Assembly (NCBI GenBank): GCA_036768485.1
Contig: JAVLUZ010000154.1
Coordinates: forward strand, 38,042,747-38,106,746
From: Mermis nigrescens
Taxonomy: Eukaryota > Nematoda > Enoplea > Mermithida > Mermithidae
Length of the DNA: 64,000 nucleotides
Reading direction: 5' to 3'
Made by a program: the position numbers and the translations under genes
Shown here: one piece after another, positions 11,700 to 23,469 of the stretch
Position numbering within the stretch: position 1 is the first letter of the stretch
How the letters are laid out: every line of letters begins with the position of its first letter
The notes under the pieces: generated by a model
What the model was told of the DNA's origin: nothing
Seen by the model: only the letters and a program-made list of their open reading frames with translations
Database searches by the model: none

Positions 11700-13480
11700 A
11701 TACTAGATTTCATTTACTGTGCGGTTCTTCTAATAATTGAATGGTTTAAACTTTACAAAGCTACTAGGTGTAGAAGAAACAAACATTCTGATTAGTAATT
11801 CTTATGTTACGTAGAACATAAACATTAGGTTTAAACCACTTTGCAATACTGCTGAGTGTATGCAAAAGCGCCCAACTGACGTCCTATATTTCATTCCCTG
11901 TAAATTTTTAGATCTCAGGAAAACATTTCGGTTTTCGCAATACTCTAGAACAAAGGCTAACATGCAGTGTTAACTTTACACAGCCGCATAGTGTAAAGAG
12001 AATTTTATCCGATTTGTAAATCTGATGTTACTCGGATATTATTACCAACATTTACGATAAAATTGCATGTCTACAATGGTCTGAGGACAAATAAACAATG
12101 AGTGTAAACTACTTTACATCAGTGTTGGATGTACAAAAACGCGCCTACGTGACGTCTCACATTTGATTCTTTTAAAATTTCTAGACTCCAGAAAAAATTA
12201 GGTTTCAGGAATGCTCAAAAACGAAGATGGATACATATGTATTGTAAACTTCATGTAAACCCTAGTGTAAAGAAGATTTTGGTCAGATTCGTAATTTTGA
12301 TATATTTCCGATATTGCGATTAATATTTATGAAAAAAATTTAGTCTCCATAATGTTCTATGGGCAAACTAACAATAGGTGTAAACCACTTTACAACACTG
12401 TAGAGTGTAAACATATGCGCCAGACTGGCATATCAAATTTGGTTCCTGGTCCATTTCTTGACTTGATAATCGTGTCCCTGACTCATAACCGGAGAAGCAG
12501 GCAGAAAAAAACACGACAGAAACGCAGTTTAAACACCAAATTTTTAGCTTTACACTCGATAAATATTAATGTATAGACAATTTGCTTTGACATGCACCCA
12601 ATATAAAGCACTTTATTTTTATTCTATTGGACGTATCTCGACTTCAGGATGGAGAAAGTAGCGAACAAAAAATGCAACAAAAGCGTATTTTTCATCATTT
12701 AGAACACTATAAACTTCAAAATTCCGTACCAAACTCCTCATCGAGTTTAAAGAAATTCGGTGTGGTAGAATTTGTAGCTTTCAAATCGTAGTACATTTCT
12801 GTGTGCCAAAATTCTCGTGCAAAAATTATTTGGTATGATTTATTAATCAAAATTCGGAAAAAACGTGTCTTTTCGCCCATCTTTTACCCTTGATTTTGAA
12901 CTTTACACCCCCATTAATAACTCAATATTGCGTTTTTTAAATACGGTTTGCTGCGATGTGTAGCCCCTGAGAGGCACTTCATTACTGCTGTATTCACTTT
13001 TCCCTGACTCATAAGCGGAAAAATTTGGCACAGAAATCTTAATTAAAATCCATTTTTTACACAATCTACTAGAGTGTAAACTTTAAACCCCAGGATTTAA
13101 CTCATCATAGAGGGTAGAAGACTTTGCTTATATGCAGAATGTAGCCCTTTATCCGCTTTACATTTCTGTCAGAAAACATTTTAAAAAACTCATAACCGGA
13201 GTTAGTATCAGACATAAGCAGGTTGAAAACTCGACCAAAAAGTGCTTTTTCACCCCCAGATTTTCGCACTCTTTACACTGCCATTCGAGAACTAATGCGA
13301 ATTTCGAAAAACAAAAAATGGTAATATGTAGAATTGATCCCTCTATAATACTATGCTGTTCAATTGATCGAGTCATCAATACTCAGTTGTCCACATGCCG
13401 CAGTAAAAAGGTCCCAAAATTTGTCCCTTGTTATAACGTTACACAAAAACTTTACACCTTCTTTACACTATCAGTTTTGA
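11700..13480 (+). repeat. GTGTAAA/TTTACAC array of FBT copy 2
   Basis: Degenerate units with TTTACA..TGTAAA pairs (such as 'tttacatcagtgttggatgtaca'). Unit order agrees with copies 3 and 4, so the array is inherited as a block and not freshly amplified in each copy. Confidence 0.8.
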
Positions 13481-13614
13481 ATTTCAAGAAAAACAAAAAA
13501 AACACGGACAGCCAATTTTTTTATTATCTTTCTTTTAAAAAAACCGCACCTTTTATAAGTGTCCCGTTATAGCTGTAGGGGGTGCACAGGTGTTAGTGGT
13601 ACCCAAGTATATTA

Positions 13615-13639
13615 TAGGTACGCGCTAACGCGCTACCTA
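13615..13639. other. GC-rich terminal hairpin of FBT copy 2
   Basis: TAGGTA-CGCG-CTAA-CGCG-C-TACCTA: a 10-bp stem with one bulged base and a CTAA loop. The same sequence ends copy 3 (28309-28333) and, mutated, copies 4 (46955-46979) and 1 (2893-2915). It probably marks the element's right end. Confidence 0.7.
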
Positions 13640-14199
13640 AGATGAGTGCTTTAGATACATATTATATACCCGCAAATGCAATAATTTAGGCGTTCTTTAT
13701 ATGCAATGATTACTTACCATGTTATAGAACTACTGAGATTAGCCCTGAAATTAAGGGCGTTCTACCCATATGCATTTACGTACAGGAGGGAATTTTGCGG
13801 GTCAACCCATGAATTTTTGCAGTGCGTGAAGAGCCATTCTAGGGGCCCACTGGAATATATCCACTACGCGTAGCTCATTCAGCAAAAGTTAACATGCAAA
13901 AAATAAATGCATAATAGCGTGTTTTAGTCTTTTAAATCACTTCTATTCAAAATCATTATAGGATTTTTTTAATTAAAAATTAAGAATTTCGGCAAGTTTA
14001 CGCCAAAAAGAAATTGAATTCCTTCAACATTTTTGACATTTTGTTAGTGGGAAGCACGATCCAGGTAACTAGAATCATGCCCTATTCCCCTAATACTGCG
14101 CACTATAGCACATACATACACTCGGCCATCTAATCATTTGACGCATTTGTTTACCTTGACACGAGGCGTAGTACATTCTTAGACGAACCAAGGCAAAAA
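13640..14199. other. Spacer, nothing recognised
   Basis: Mixed-composition sequence between two FBT units; no ORF or end supported. Confidence 0.4.
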
Positions 14200-15395
14200 C
14201 ATAACTTTCAACTCCAGTGTGCAAACTTTACACTTCTTAAAGTGATCCAGTAATTCAATATTGAGTGTAAAAACCGCGCCTGAGTGAGATGTGTAAAGCT
14301 AAAGACGTGCTTACTTACTTTTCGCAATATAGTCGTACAAACTGATTCATAAATGGGAGAAGTTAGCAGGAAAAAATTGGAAAAACATATTTTCTCTGAT
14401 CGGATTCTGATCTTTACACATCCCAAATTAATTCATTCTTCTGTGTATAGAAGCGCGACTATAAAAAAGTCTGTTTCATTTAACTTTGCTGCTTTCTTTC
14501 GAATTTAATCCGCATCAATCAGGCTACAAAAGTGGTTTAAACTTTTGATGCAGTATTGCCGTTTGATAATAGGAAGTGTCTCAGCATAACTCGGTATTCT
14601 GTGGAAACTCATAAGTATACTGTTAGTTTGAGCCACTTTTGTGAGCAATTTTAATTTTTTCAAAAACTTCGATAACTTAAATGAAACGGGTTATAAATGC
14701 AATGTGTAAGCCTTCAGACGTATTTCATTTTTAGAACAAGACCAATTTATAACCGAAGAAGTTGACAGCCAAAGACGCGGCAAAAATGTGATTTTAAACT
14801 CCTCCCAAAATTCAAACTTTTAACATCTAAAACTAATTCACTATTGAGTTTAAACGAATGTGGTCAAATTTCATGTATAATCCTTGAAACTAGTGCACTT
14901 ATGATAAAGAGATTTTGTCCCAAATGATAACTGCAGATGTTAAAAAACGAAAAGAGGCAAAAAATGACCAAAATGTGCTTTCCACTCTCATATCTTTACT
15001 TGGGATAATTTTTTACTTCCTTATTTACTTTTTTACTAATCTTTACTTTCCACACTTTACAACCTGTGCGAATTTCAAAAATAAAAAGGTTTATACCAGA
15101 GCTGTTCAAGTTCTACAATCTCATAAGCATTTGCATAAAGTGGTCTACTAGTTTTGACGAGAAAAGTCAAAAATCACTTTATGTTATAAGGTTGAACGAG
15201 GACTTACACACTCAACACTTGCGCCAGGCTAAGTGTAAAAAAAAGCGTGTGCAGCGAATTTTTTCAAAATCCATTGCTAAAATACCGAACCTCCCTGATG
15301 TGTGCCCTTATAATTGGGGCTCGTACGTTGGCAATATCCAAATGCGTTCATACCTAGTACCAGGAAGTGCGATTGCCCTACCTAAGACAAACACT
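14200..15395 (+). mobile_element. FBT-related array and tail, diverged and armless
   Basis: Contains GTGTAAA/TTTACAC units, the phrase 'aaccgaagaagttgacag' and a decayed tail (15235-15390) ending '..ctagtaccaggaag..ccctacctaag', in the order seen in the long copies. No foldback arms precede it. Confidence 0.55.
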
Positions 15396-15406
15396 AAAAA
15401 AGGTCA

Positions 15407-16210
15407 CAGTAGCGGACTTGGGATTTTCGTCAAGAACAGCTTTACCCCAATTTTTTCCAAAAACAGTCTGAAATAGGTCGAGAAGTTTGCCCTACGTGTG
15501 AAACAGCGTTTTTTCGGCGTTTTAAGTTGTATAATTTAATATGAAATAGCTTTGAATATTTTTTCGAAAAATTTTGAAATAATCGACAATTTTTCTGCGA
15601 GAAATCTATTGTATGTCTTCAAGTTCAATGAAAATCCGGCGGGAAGCGTCCGAAATTTGAAAATTTAGGCGGAGGACTTCCAGAAGCTCGAATCCTCGAT
15701 TTCCTGTCCAGTGGCGGATCTAGGATTTCCCAAAGGGGGGGCGATAAACCTAAGGAGAGTTGGGCGGAACCCTGACTTGGGCGAAAAAATTAGCCCTCAA
15801 AAATTCTTAATTTTGCGCACTATTTTCAGCCAATGAGGGGGCGGGCACCTTTTGCTCCCCTATATCCGCCCCTGTTCATGGCCGTATCTCTAGCATTTGG
15901 CGCATAGCGTTAAAAAGTTTTGAAAGTTATGCTTAAAAACAGAAGAATAAATTATAAAATAGCAGTCTTTTGCCCCTGAAATCTTTTTCAAAATTATTCC
16001 TTGAGCGAAATTACGGCTTTTAGGCCGCCAAAAAAGTAAATTAATTGTATTAATACGTATTCTTCGACGCGCAGCGCCCGCAAAATTCGAGAAATTATGA
16101 CCAACTGCAACAAAAATCTCTGCAACTTACATGTCCGTTCTTTATCTCGCCAAGTGTATGGGGCCTGTAGGGACAACCGCCCCCTCCTTGTGCCCTTAAA
16201 TCCCCCATTT
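15407..16210 (+). mobile_element. hAT-type MITE family B, interrupted copy
   Basis: Begins CAGTAGCGGACTTGGGA and follows the sequence of the B element at 5263-5856 throughout (for example 'gcgttttttcgg.gtttta..ttgtata' and 'tttatctcgccaa'). The alignment is broken only by the insertion at 15709-15874. Right end worn (cccttaaatcccccatt). Confidence 0.65.
15709..15874 (+). mobile_element. Short family B MITE nested in a longer one
   Basis: 166 bp from CAGTGGCGGATCTAGGA to TATATCCGCCCCTG. The flanks ttcctgtc and ttcatggc match at six of eight bases, a worn 8-bp duplication. The uninterrupted relative at 5263-5856 reads 'gatttcctgtatttatagc' across this point, which proves an insertion here. Confidence 0.8.
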
Positions 16211-16619
16211 CACAATACTTACTTTATTACAAGCGTATATTGATGGAATATAAATTTACAGAAAAATATTCAAAAAAATTACAAGAAAAAGGATAAAATG
16301 CGATTTTAGTAAATAGCATTTAACGAAAGAAATTAATATAAACCAAAGCAAATGAATAAAGTCGATAAAGCAATTTTTCTGGAATCAAATAGATATTTAT
16401 CTAAAACTCAAAATTTTGAAATCTAAGCTAGAATTTCAAAATTACTGCTGGACAGCGCAAAACTGTTTGGCACTGCCTATGCCCTCTGCATTGCTTGTTG
16501 TTACAGTCAACAATTTTAGGAACCAAGTATTTAGGTTATACTTCACAATTTAACCTGTCAAGGCAAGAAGGACTGATGTGGAAAAAGGGTAAATGGCCAG
16601 ACACGCTGAGTCTCACAGG
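16211..16619. other. Left flank of the hAT insertion site
   Basis: No gene called. The minus strand holds a short Cys-rich open stretch near 16450-16510 (VDCNNKQCRGHRQC) that has no splice or homologue support in the window. Confidence 0.3.
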
Positions 16620-16639
16620 GGTTAGGTTAGCGTTGGCAA

Positions 16640-16925
16640 AGCGTTAATGAGAACGAAAGAAGGAACGATCGTTCTCGTTCCCGTTATCGTTAACAAAACG
16701 AGAACGATAATGTTTTTGGAACGATTTGATTTACCATTAACACAACAATTAATGAGCATCTTCAACGAGTACGGGAACAATAAAGTCTTCGGAACGGCTT
16801 CGTTTATCGTTAATGGAACGATAATTGATCATCGTTAAATAGAACAAGATCGATAATGTTTTAGGGACGCTTTGAATCTTCGTTAACAGAACGATAATTG
16901 GTCGTCGTTAAGGAGAACGAAAACA
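16640..16925 (+). repeat. hAT left subterminal repeats
   Basis: About six variants of 'cgttaacggaacgataattg' with TCGTTAA spacers. The GTTAAC core is itself palindromic. In hAT elements such subterminal repeats are transposase-binding sites; that role is inferred here. Confidence 0.75.
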
Positions 16926-17188
16926 AAAAAGCTCTTCGGACGGTCTTGATAATCGATCCAAATGATCTTTAAGTCAGTTATTTCATAGGATAAAAGTTGC
17001 ACACGTAATTACTGTATGTTTGTTTTTGTGAATTTTTCAAATGCGTTTACTTTACGCATGCATCTCATTCCTGCTCTTTTGCATTGTTTATCATACTCGA
17101 TTAGTCGATCCTTTTTTAAATGTAATCTGTCTGCGATTCAGTCTTTCGCAACTTCATTGGTTAATCAAGGGATTTAGTAATAGTTTTC

Positions 17189-17371
17189 ATGGAGGACGAT
17201 AATATGGATATATGTAGTGAGTCGACAGAGCTAAGCAGAGATTCTGTATCGGAAGCTGATATCATAAGTCGAGATGAAGCGGTAGATAGCGGTCATACGC
17301 TCGATATAGAAAGCCCAAAGAAGGAATCACGCCCGAAAAAATGGAGGATAGTGCTGGACAAAATACATTAG
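17189..17371 (+). pseudogene. Probable N-terminal start of the hAT transposase
   Basis: The ORF starts MEDDNMDICSESTELSRDSV and stays acidic and Ser-rich until a basic stretch (KKESRPKKWR) before a stop. Position (560 bp inside the left end) and sense agree with a transposase start; hAT proteins often have a disordered acidic N-terminus before a BED zinc finger. The finger and the catalytic core are missing because later insertions occupy 17390-19085. This assignment is by context, not by motif. Confidence 0.4.
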
Positions 17372-17703
17372 TTTATCATGTAGGTACCTATATAGGTAAC
17401 TGGTTTCATTTTGTTTGGAATCGTACCTACATAATGACTCCAAAATTGGAAAAGGAGGTCCGTTCAATGCGTGGAATATTAGGGGGCGGCGGGTGTCAGC
17501 TTCACCTTTTTCTGGAAGTGCCGTAAAATGGCCGAAAAATGGACGAAATGGATACATACATTTTTGAACATTTTAAACTGACCATGCTGTAGGATTTCTT
17601 TCCATCTTCAAAAATGGCCTATTTTTAGATATTTTCAACCAAAATTTCCATTTTCGAGTTTACCAAGCCTCAGCTAGGTGAAGGATGAAAGGACAACCGA
17701 CCT

Positions 17704-18549
17704 TGGCATAGGCGTAGCGAGGATTTTCCCCAGGGGAGAGTCCGAAATTTTGAAGTCAAATATCTCAAGAATCATCAGAAGATGGGCAAAAATGAAAGCA
17801 GTTTTTAGCGTCTCGCAGCGAGCTCTATAAAATTCTGATGAAAAGTTTTGGAGAAATTAAAAATTTTTCACTTTACTATATATAATAATTTTTCGATGAG
17901 TCTATCGTTCAAACTATACCTATATATAACTGATTTCGCATCACTCGATGCATTATTGATCGGAAAATTGGATAATTTCGACAATATGCGTAGCCTTGAT
18001 TTTATCCAGGGCAGCAAGCTCTATCGATTCAAACCATACATGTACCAGGGCTTATGGGGGATCCCCGCCTGAAATTGGTCGGGAACCTCTCCCTAAAAAT
18101 GGCCGGTAACCCCCTCCCAAAATTTCGAGCTTTACATGTCTGATTGAAACTGAAAACAGGGACATACCCATATTCAGCCTAGCTAGGGACCAACCAACCT
18201 TCGAGAGCCCGAAGATGGACGGGCTGAAGCTTTGGCTATTCCCAAGAATGATGAATGGAGTTCAGGTTCGCGGGGCCCGAGCGGAGCCCCGGAGAATTTT
18301 TAAATTTTAGGTCTTTTTACAACGTCAGGTTATGCTAAAAAATAAAGGATTTCAAGTCAATCTAACTATTTCTAAAATGTATTTCATTTTTTCAATATTA
18401 GAATTATTAGATCACGAATTTAATTTTTTAACCCAAATCAAGATGTTTGTCGTTTTATTTTCTGGTACTCGCGTTTTGACATGTAAATTTGATATTTTTT
18501 AGAAAAATATCACGGTGCGAATTCTTTCTCCCCCACTGTCTCCGCCACT
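17704..18549 (+). mobile_element. Possible hAT-like non-autonomous insertion inside the hAT element
   Basis: The left end 'cataggcgtagcgaggatttt' and right end '..tctccgccactg' resemble CAGTGGCG hAT termini. Flanks do not match as a duplication, so the limits are uncertain. The interior holds GC-rich runs (gggcccgagcggagcccc) and no ORF. Confidence 0.3.
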
Positions 18550-18680
18550 GTTAATTATCCTTTGTATAAGGAATATTCGAGGGCGCGAATGCTAAAAATG
18601 GAGGATTTTGAGTCAATCTAATTCTATTCCTAAGTTAAACTTAACTTTTTTAAATTAGAATTGACTACATCAACAATTTA
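18331..18680 (+). repeat. Diverged direct duplication of about 85 bp
   Basis: 18331-18420 and 18590-18680 share 'gctaaaaa..a..gattt.ag tcaatctaa.t...t.cta' and 'aattagaatt'. Confidence 0.5.
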
Positions 18681-18699
18681 TGATTTTTTGGTGCCTATA

Positions 18700-18824
18700 G
18701 ATAGAGCTAGCCGAGGAACGTTGAAAATGATAAAATGATATTTTTTCGCCATAGCACCATTTTTAAGACAAATGTTTGACTTTTAGAAAAATTTGCACCC
18801 CCAGAACTTTGGTACCGCCCATAA
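18700..18824 (-). mobile_element. MITE family A, partial inverted copy
   Basis: Half a family A unit (ttttttcgccatagcaccatttttaag.., ..cagaactttggtaccgcccat) abutting an opposite copy at 18820, giving a foldback pair. Confidence 0.65.
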
Positions 18825-19084
18825 GTGGGCAACAACAAAATTTTGAGAAGGGGGATGCAAAATTTTTCAAGGTCAAAAAATGGTCTTAAAAGTGGTGCCG
18901 TGGCGAACAAAACACCATTTTTCAACGTTTCTCGTCGAGTTCTATCCATTGGCATCAAAAAATCGCTAGAAAAAAAATTTCAAAACTTGAATTTTAGAGG
19001 GTATTGTTGGGTTTTTTATATTCATGTTCGGTATTTTGCCTTCTGGGGGTGCATACCCCCCAACCCCCCCCCCGCCCACGTGTG
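18820..19084 (+). mobile_element. MITE family A copy, nested in hAT
   Basis: Runs from CATAAGTGGGCAAC to CGCCCACGTGTG with the family core (ggtcaaaaaatggtctta, tttctcgtcgag, ggcatcaaaaaat, gggggtgcatacccc). It lies between the hAT transposase remnants, so it is younger than that element. Confidence 0.8.
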
Positions 19085-19218
19085 ATGCCGCCCACTTATA
19101 GCTTGCACTCCCTTTTAGCACGACCCTGCCCTCTCAATCTAGCCTGCCCACGCTGGTTTAAGAATTATCTAATAGCTAAATTGTTTTTTCGTGTTTCAAA
19201 TAGATTGCAAACACTGTG

Positions 19219-19446
19219 TATTAACATTGATTTCAATGTGCTCTCCTATTGGAAGGGAAAAAAGCAGCTCTTCCGAAATTACATACAATTGCCATTTCGG
19301 TGCTTGTATTACCAACCACATCAATACCGTGTGAAAGAGTCTTTAGTCAGGCGGCTTTTATACTTGATAAGAAGCGCCACAATCTTAGTAGCAAACGTTT
19401 GGAAAGCAAAATTTTCTTCCGCGTGAATTCGGCATTTGCGTTTTAA
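19219..19446 (+). pseudogene. hAT transposase C-terminal dimerisation region, frameshifted
   Basis: The frame from 19249 reads LPKLHTIAISVLVLPTTSIP, then CERVFSQAAFILDKKRHNLS and a stop at 19444-19446. This is the hAT C-terminal signature: a conserved P(A/T)(T/S)S.P.ERVFS..G.IL..KR..LS. The preceding 'L.YWK' block is in another frame, so there is a 1-base shift near 19247. Function in living elements: dimerisation of the DDE transposase. Here it is dead sequence and confirms the superfamily given by the ends. Confidence 0.85.
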
Positions 19447-19604
19447 AGAAGCTAATCCTATGCCTACCTAATTCTTACGCTTTTTTTATTCTTTTCGTTG
19501 TCTACATAACAGTAAACAATGCATCTAATGTCTGTGTGTGTGTATGTTTCACTTATATAAATTAACGGGAATAGAAAAGGTTTTAAGAACGAAAATGTTT
19601 TAGG

Positions 19605-19812
19605 AACGCTATCAATTATCGTTAACGGAACGATATGCAGCTGTCATTAACTAAGAAAATGTTTTAGGAACGCTATTAATTATCGTTAACGGAATGATAT
19701 GCAGCTGTCGCTAACGAAAATAGGAGCAATATTAGTTTCGCAAAGAATTCAACTATCTTTAACGGAACGATAATTGAGTATCGTTAATGGGAACGGGAAC
19801 GATAATTCTTTT
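19605..19812 (+). repeat. hAT right subterminal repeats
   Basis: About five variants of 'atcgttaacggaacgatatg' and 'gtttaggaacgctat.aatt', matching the left subterminal set. Confidence 0.75.
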
Positions 19813-19841
19813 TGGAACATTTTGTCAACACTAGGTTAGGT

Positions 19842-22800
19842 CTACCCTTCAGAGCAGTGCAGTAAACACGGGCGTAGGTACTTTAGCTCATCCTAAGAGC
19901 GAATTCGCAGCAGCAGCGTTCTCAGGGTAGGCCAACGTATACAACATTGTGTCTTGTAAAATTCGTTTCAGATGGCTTTTAGTCTGCAAATTAGCCAGAA
20001 ACCTGCTAATTGTTTGCAGTAGCATCCCTGTGCTTCTGCAACAATTCTGATCCTTTATATGTAATCATGTAAGTAATGTTTGAGTTCATAAAAGGTAAAT
20101 TTCTGTAATATAAATTCCGCGTACTATTAGCTACTATAGATACCTACTGCTGTCTATTAAAAAATAAGTCCAAAAAAGGAATATCCAATTTCGCTTGCGA
20201 TCTCAAGGCAGCCAGCTAGCTGCTTGGCTACATTTTTAATCGTATTTTGTGCTACACCTACGTGTGAATACGAATTTGCGACATGTAACTAATAATCGAA
20301 ATTTGGGTCATATGAATTGGCCCGACGAACCCCCAATCGTTATACTACACTCAGGCAAAGCATGAGTGCACCTCACTATTATGTATGCGAAATTCTACTT
20401 GGATCGGTTTCCCGGATCTTTTTCTCTGATCCACATGTGTAAGATAAGCGTTCACTCGGACTCTAGTCCTCTTTCGGCGCTAATATTAAATATAACTGGG
20501 AGACACTAGAACACCACTTTCATGGGTCCAGCTATAAAAAAGATCCATTTCAATTTGTTTAGTAGTACCCTTCTGCTACACTCCTTCCTTACTAGAAGAA
20601 GCCTGAACGCAGACAACTCGGGAATTTTAACTCGGAGATCTTTAACTGGATGGGGCACCTCATACATTCGTTCTAACATGAGCGAAATTGTCCCCACACC
20701 GGTCGATTTCTCCTATTCTCCGCTCTACTCGGCATGTGTAAGATAAGCATCCCCTTGGTCTATTGTTCACTTTTTGCACTTGGAAGGCAAATGAACATTA
20801 TGCTCACGGATTTAACTTTGAAAGGCCTATTTCAATTCGTCTAGTCATCCGACTGCTCACTTCTTACCATAAAGGAAAAGCAAGAGCGCAGCACAAATTG
20901 TTGGAGACAAAGTTGGGACAAATTTTCCACAAACCGGAAATTTACCAGTAATATAGAGGCAGCGTCAAATATCTGCTATTGTTCTTAAGCATATTGATGT
21001 TACGAGCAAACGAAAATCAGAGCCCAGTTCCAATTTGTTGAGGCTGAAGCCTCAATGCTTAAACATAAACAGTATGGTTTTGGCTTACGCCGGCTTCCAT
21101 AAACGCAGACTCACACCATGCTTAAACCAACGACAATTTTGGAACATATGACATCAAAATTGAATACTTTGTGCAGATTTGAGAAAAATCAAAATCGGAT
21201 TAGGCGCGTTTTTTTTGCATTCTGGAAAGTCTTTTGAATTTCGGTCAGGGTTGATAAAATTAAAAACCATTATTATGCAGGTTTGTTAGGCTCAGAGAAG
21301 TCTTTCGGGTTTTGGTGAAGGTTCTTGAAATTCAGAAATGATTCTGGCGGTCTTTTGGATTTCTGGCCAGTTTTTGAAATTAACATGATGGTTTAAATAA
21401 ATTTTAGGATAAAGATTTTTAGTAGTGTGACGTGTCTCCCTGGGGACAGTGTTGCGAGGGATAGCCTATGCTTAAGCATAGGCGAGCGAGCCTAGACATG
21501 CTACCTGGAGGTAGGGTCAGGTAGCAAAGCTTTAGCATAGGCAATGATGAAGGATAGATAAGCTAGCCTGAACGTGCCCGTGAGCCTAAGTAGTCTCTGA
21601 GTAGGGTGCCCATAAGCCTAAAGGGGCAATCCTTAGGGAGGGTGTCCGCAAGCCTAAGGGAGGGGAGCAGTGTAAACTTAATTAATCCTTTTACTGATTT
21701 TTCTGGAAGCTGCGTCAGAATTGATTTAAATTCAAGACCTGTTGTACGGTCAGGCAACGAGTAGGAATGCAACGGGCTTAAGTCACTTGGTGGCGAACTA
21801 GGACCTAACCTTTTTATAAGACCAAATTATTCCGAGTACAAAACGAATTTTTCCCCTGTATAAACTCGGTTTTTGTAAAATTTTCTATTCCAGTCTCCTA
21901 AAATGCAAATTTGTGATATTATTGCTAGAGCCAATTGTGGCTGTACTTTATTTCGACTAGCAAAGGGAGCGCTTCACCGTCCCAAGACGGATATGTGCCG
22001 ATATGATAACCAATATAAAATTCATATGTCTTATTTGTTATTGTCTTAATGTAATCTTCTTGTTCTCATTTGCTCCTTTCGCATTTTACTGCTTCTCTCC
22101 CTTACTCTGTGATATCCATTATTTAGAACCTCTCAGTCTTACATTAAATGTCGAAATATCGTTAAGGAACACTATTTAGGAATTATCAACTTCTCTAAGG
22201 TTGCATTTGCTCTTCAGATTAAATTAGTTATAAGTTATTATGTTGTATATTGTAAATTGTAAATAAATAAAACAATAAATAAAATTGTAAATCACTATAA
22301 TCATAAATCACCATCAACAAATGCTTAAAACTCCATGTAAAATTAGCTGTTTGAATACGAGTCAAGATATATAAAATAGAATTTAACAATTTCAAAAGCC
22401 ATGCATTTGCTGCTTCCGGCTTGTTTACATTAAATCGCACACACGTTGATTTAAATTATATGAAAGACTCTTTATATTTTGATTTCTTGCTTTGCTGAAA
22501 GCTCGTCCTCAATAAGAAATCGTGGTTTCCGAAACCTCCCATAATTTCCTGTTTACCCGTCTCTTACGTGTCTCACAGGGCCATATCGTGAATTTTAAAT
22601 AGTCAATTAAAAATCAGAGGTCCAATATACCCCAATAGCCAAATTTGGGAAGTATTATCCAAGCTGTGCTTCGGCAGAAAGACTGAAATCTTAAATTTTA
22701 TGTTATGGATAGTGTATGTTTGTGCTCATATATTTCATAAACCAATCCATCAATTTTTTTCAAAATTTACAGTAAGGTGAAGCGGGATATTACATAGAAT

Positions 22801-23469
22801 ATTTTTAATTCAAATAAAATTTATCTGCTGCGATTTGAGATATAAAGAAAAATGGAATCTTGAGAAACGTTTTTCTTACGGACGTTTTGTCAATTTGAAG
22901 TGCGGTGCAGTAGTTTACACCACTTGATAGCGCATTAAAAGATGCTTCAGAGTAGCATAAAACATTTGCCCCGTGGCAATAAGAGATGTTGTGAGAGCTG
23001 ATCAAACATTTTATAGTAATCCGTCGTTTCCGGGTTTCATATTTCCGATCAAGCCATTTTGATCAAAACTTCAGAATCAAAGGCCCGCTTTATCCATTGA
23101 GTCAAAATATGAAATAGTACGTTTGAACTGTGAACCTTTCAGCTATACAATGATTAAGTATAGTACGCGCGGATGCTTATTCGCAAAGCGCCGAATTAGG
23201 GGTCATCATACTACTACACATTAAAGCACGCTACACATTAAAGTATAGGCGCAAACCGCCGGCCTATTCAACTTTTGTGTGCATTTTTTCGCACTAAATA
23301 AACATTCATTTAATGCTATATGCCTCTGTATCCATTTACTCAATTTGTGATAAAGTAGGCTGCACTATGATAAATCTACAGATGCACAGGACTTTAATGA
23401 ATCGACATCAAAAAGAGTCGCCAGCGAATATTGGTGGCATTTTTTACTTCTTCGGTTTAAATCAACACT
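19842..23469. other. Long spacer without a supported gene
   Basis: Contains a repeated 'catgtgtaagataagc' (20439 and 20733), clustered 'agcctaag/ggcataggc' words at 21460-21670, and a minus-strand open stretch at 22805-23005 (contains SSHNISYCHGANVLCYSE) that could be an exon but has no support. Otherwise AT-rich and featureless. Confidence 0.35.

Larger units (their letters stand above)
11046..13639 (+). mobile_element. FBT foldback element, copy 2
   Basis: Left arm 11046-11250 and right arm 11484-11697 are near-perfect inverted repeats (for example aaaaatgctccgatggaac against gttccatcgagcattttt). They enclose a 230-bp cargo, the same as in copy 4. A GTGTAAA array (11700-13480), a conserved tail (gctgtagggggtgcacaggt) and the hairpin at 13615-13639 follow. 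There is no transposase. Arm identity suggests recent activity or gene conversion. Confidence 0.8.
16628..19833 (+). mobile_element. hAT transposon, complete ends, defective
   Basis: The 3206-bp element is flanked by a perfect 8-bp duplication, GGTTAGGT (16620-16627 and 19834-19841). Terminal inverted repeats are TAGCGTTGGCAAAGCGTT and, inversely, TAGTGTTGACAAAATGTT (14 of 18), a typical hAT end. Both subterminal regions carry many copies of a GTTAACGGAACGATAATTG motif. A start-like ORF (17189) and a transposase C-terminal remnant (19219-19446) survive, with the middle replaced by younger insertions. It can no longer move itself. Confidence 0.9.

Noticed and set aside
13132..13572. 146-codon ORF on + and a 73-codon ORF on -
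   Set aside because: Both lie in the FBT array and tail; the frame is not open in copies 3 and 4.
13633..13660. Helitron 3' end (hairpin followed by CTAA)
   Set aside because: The CTRR-like bases after the hairpin differ between copies and no Rep/helicase is seen; kept only as a resemblance.
15066..15476. 136-codon ORF
   Set aside because: Within the diverged FBT array and tail running into a B element.
19004..19426. 140-codon ORF on + over the hAT remnant
   Set aside because: Mostly the wrong frame through a MITE; the transposase signature is in the frame from 19249.
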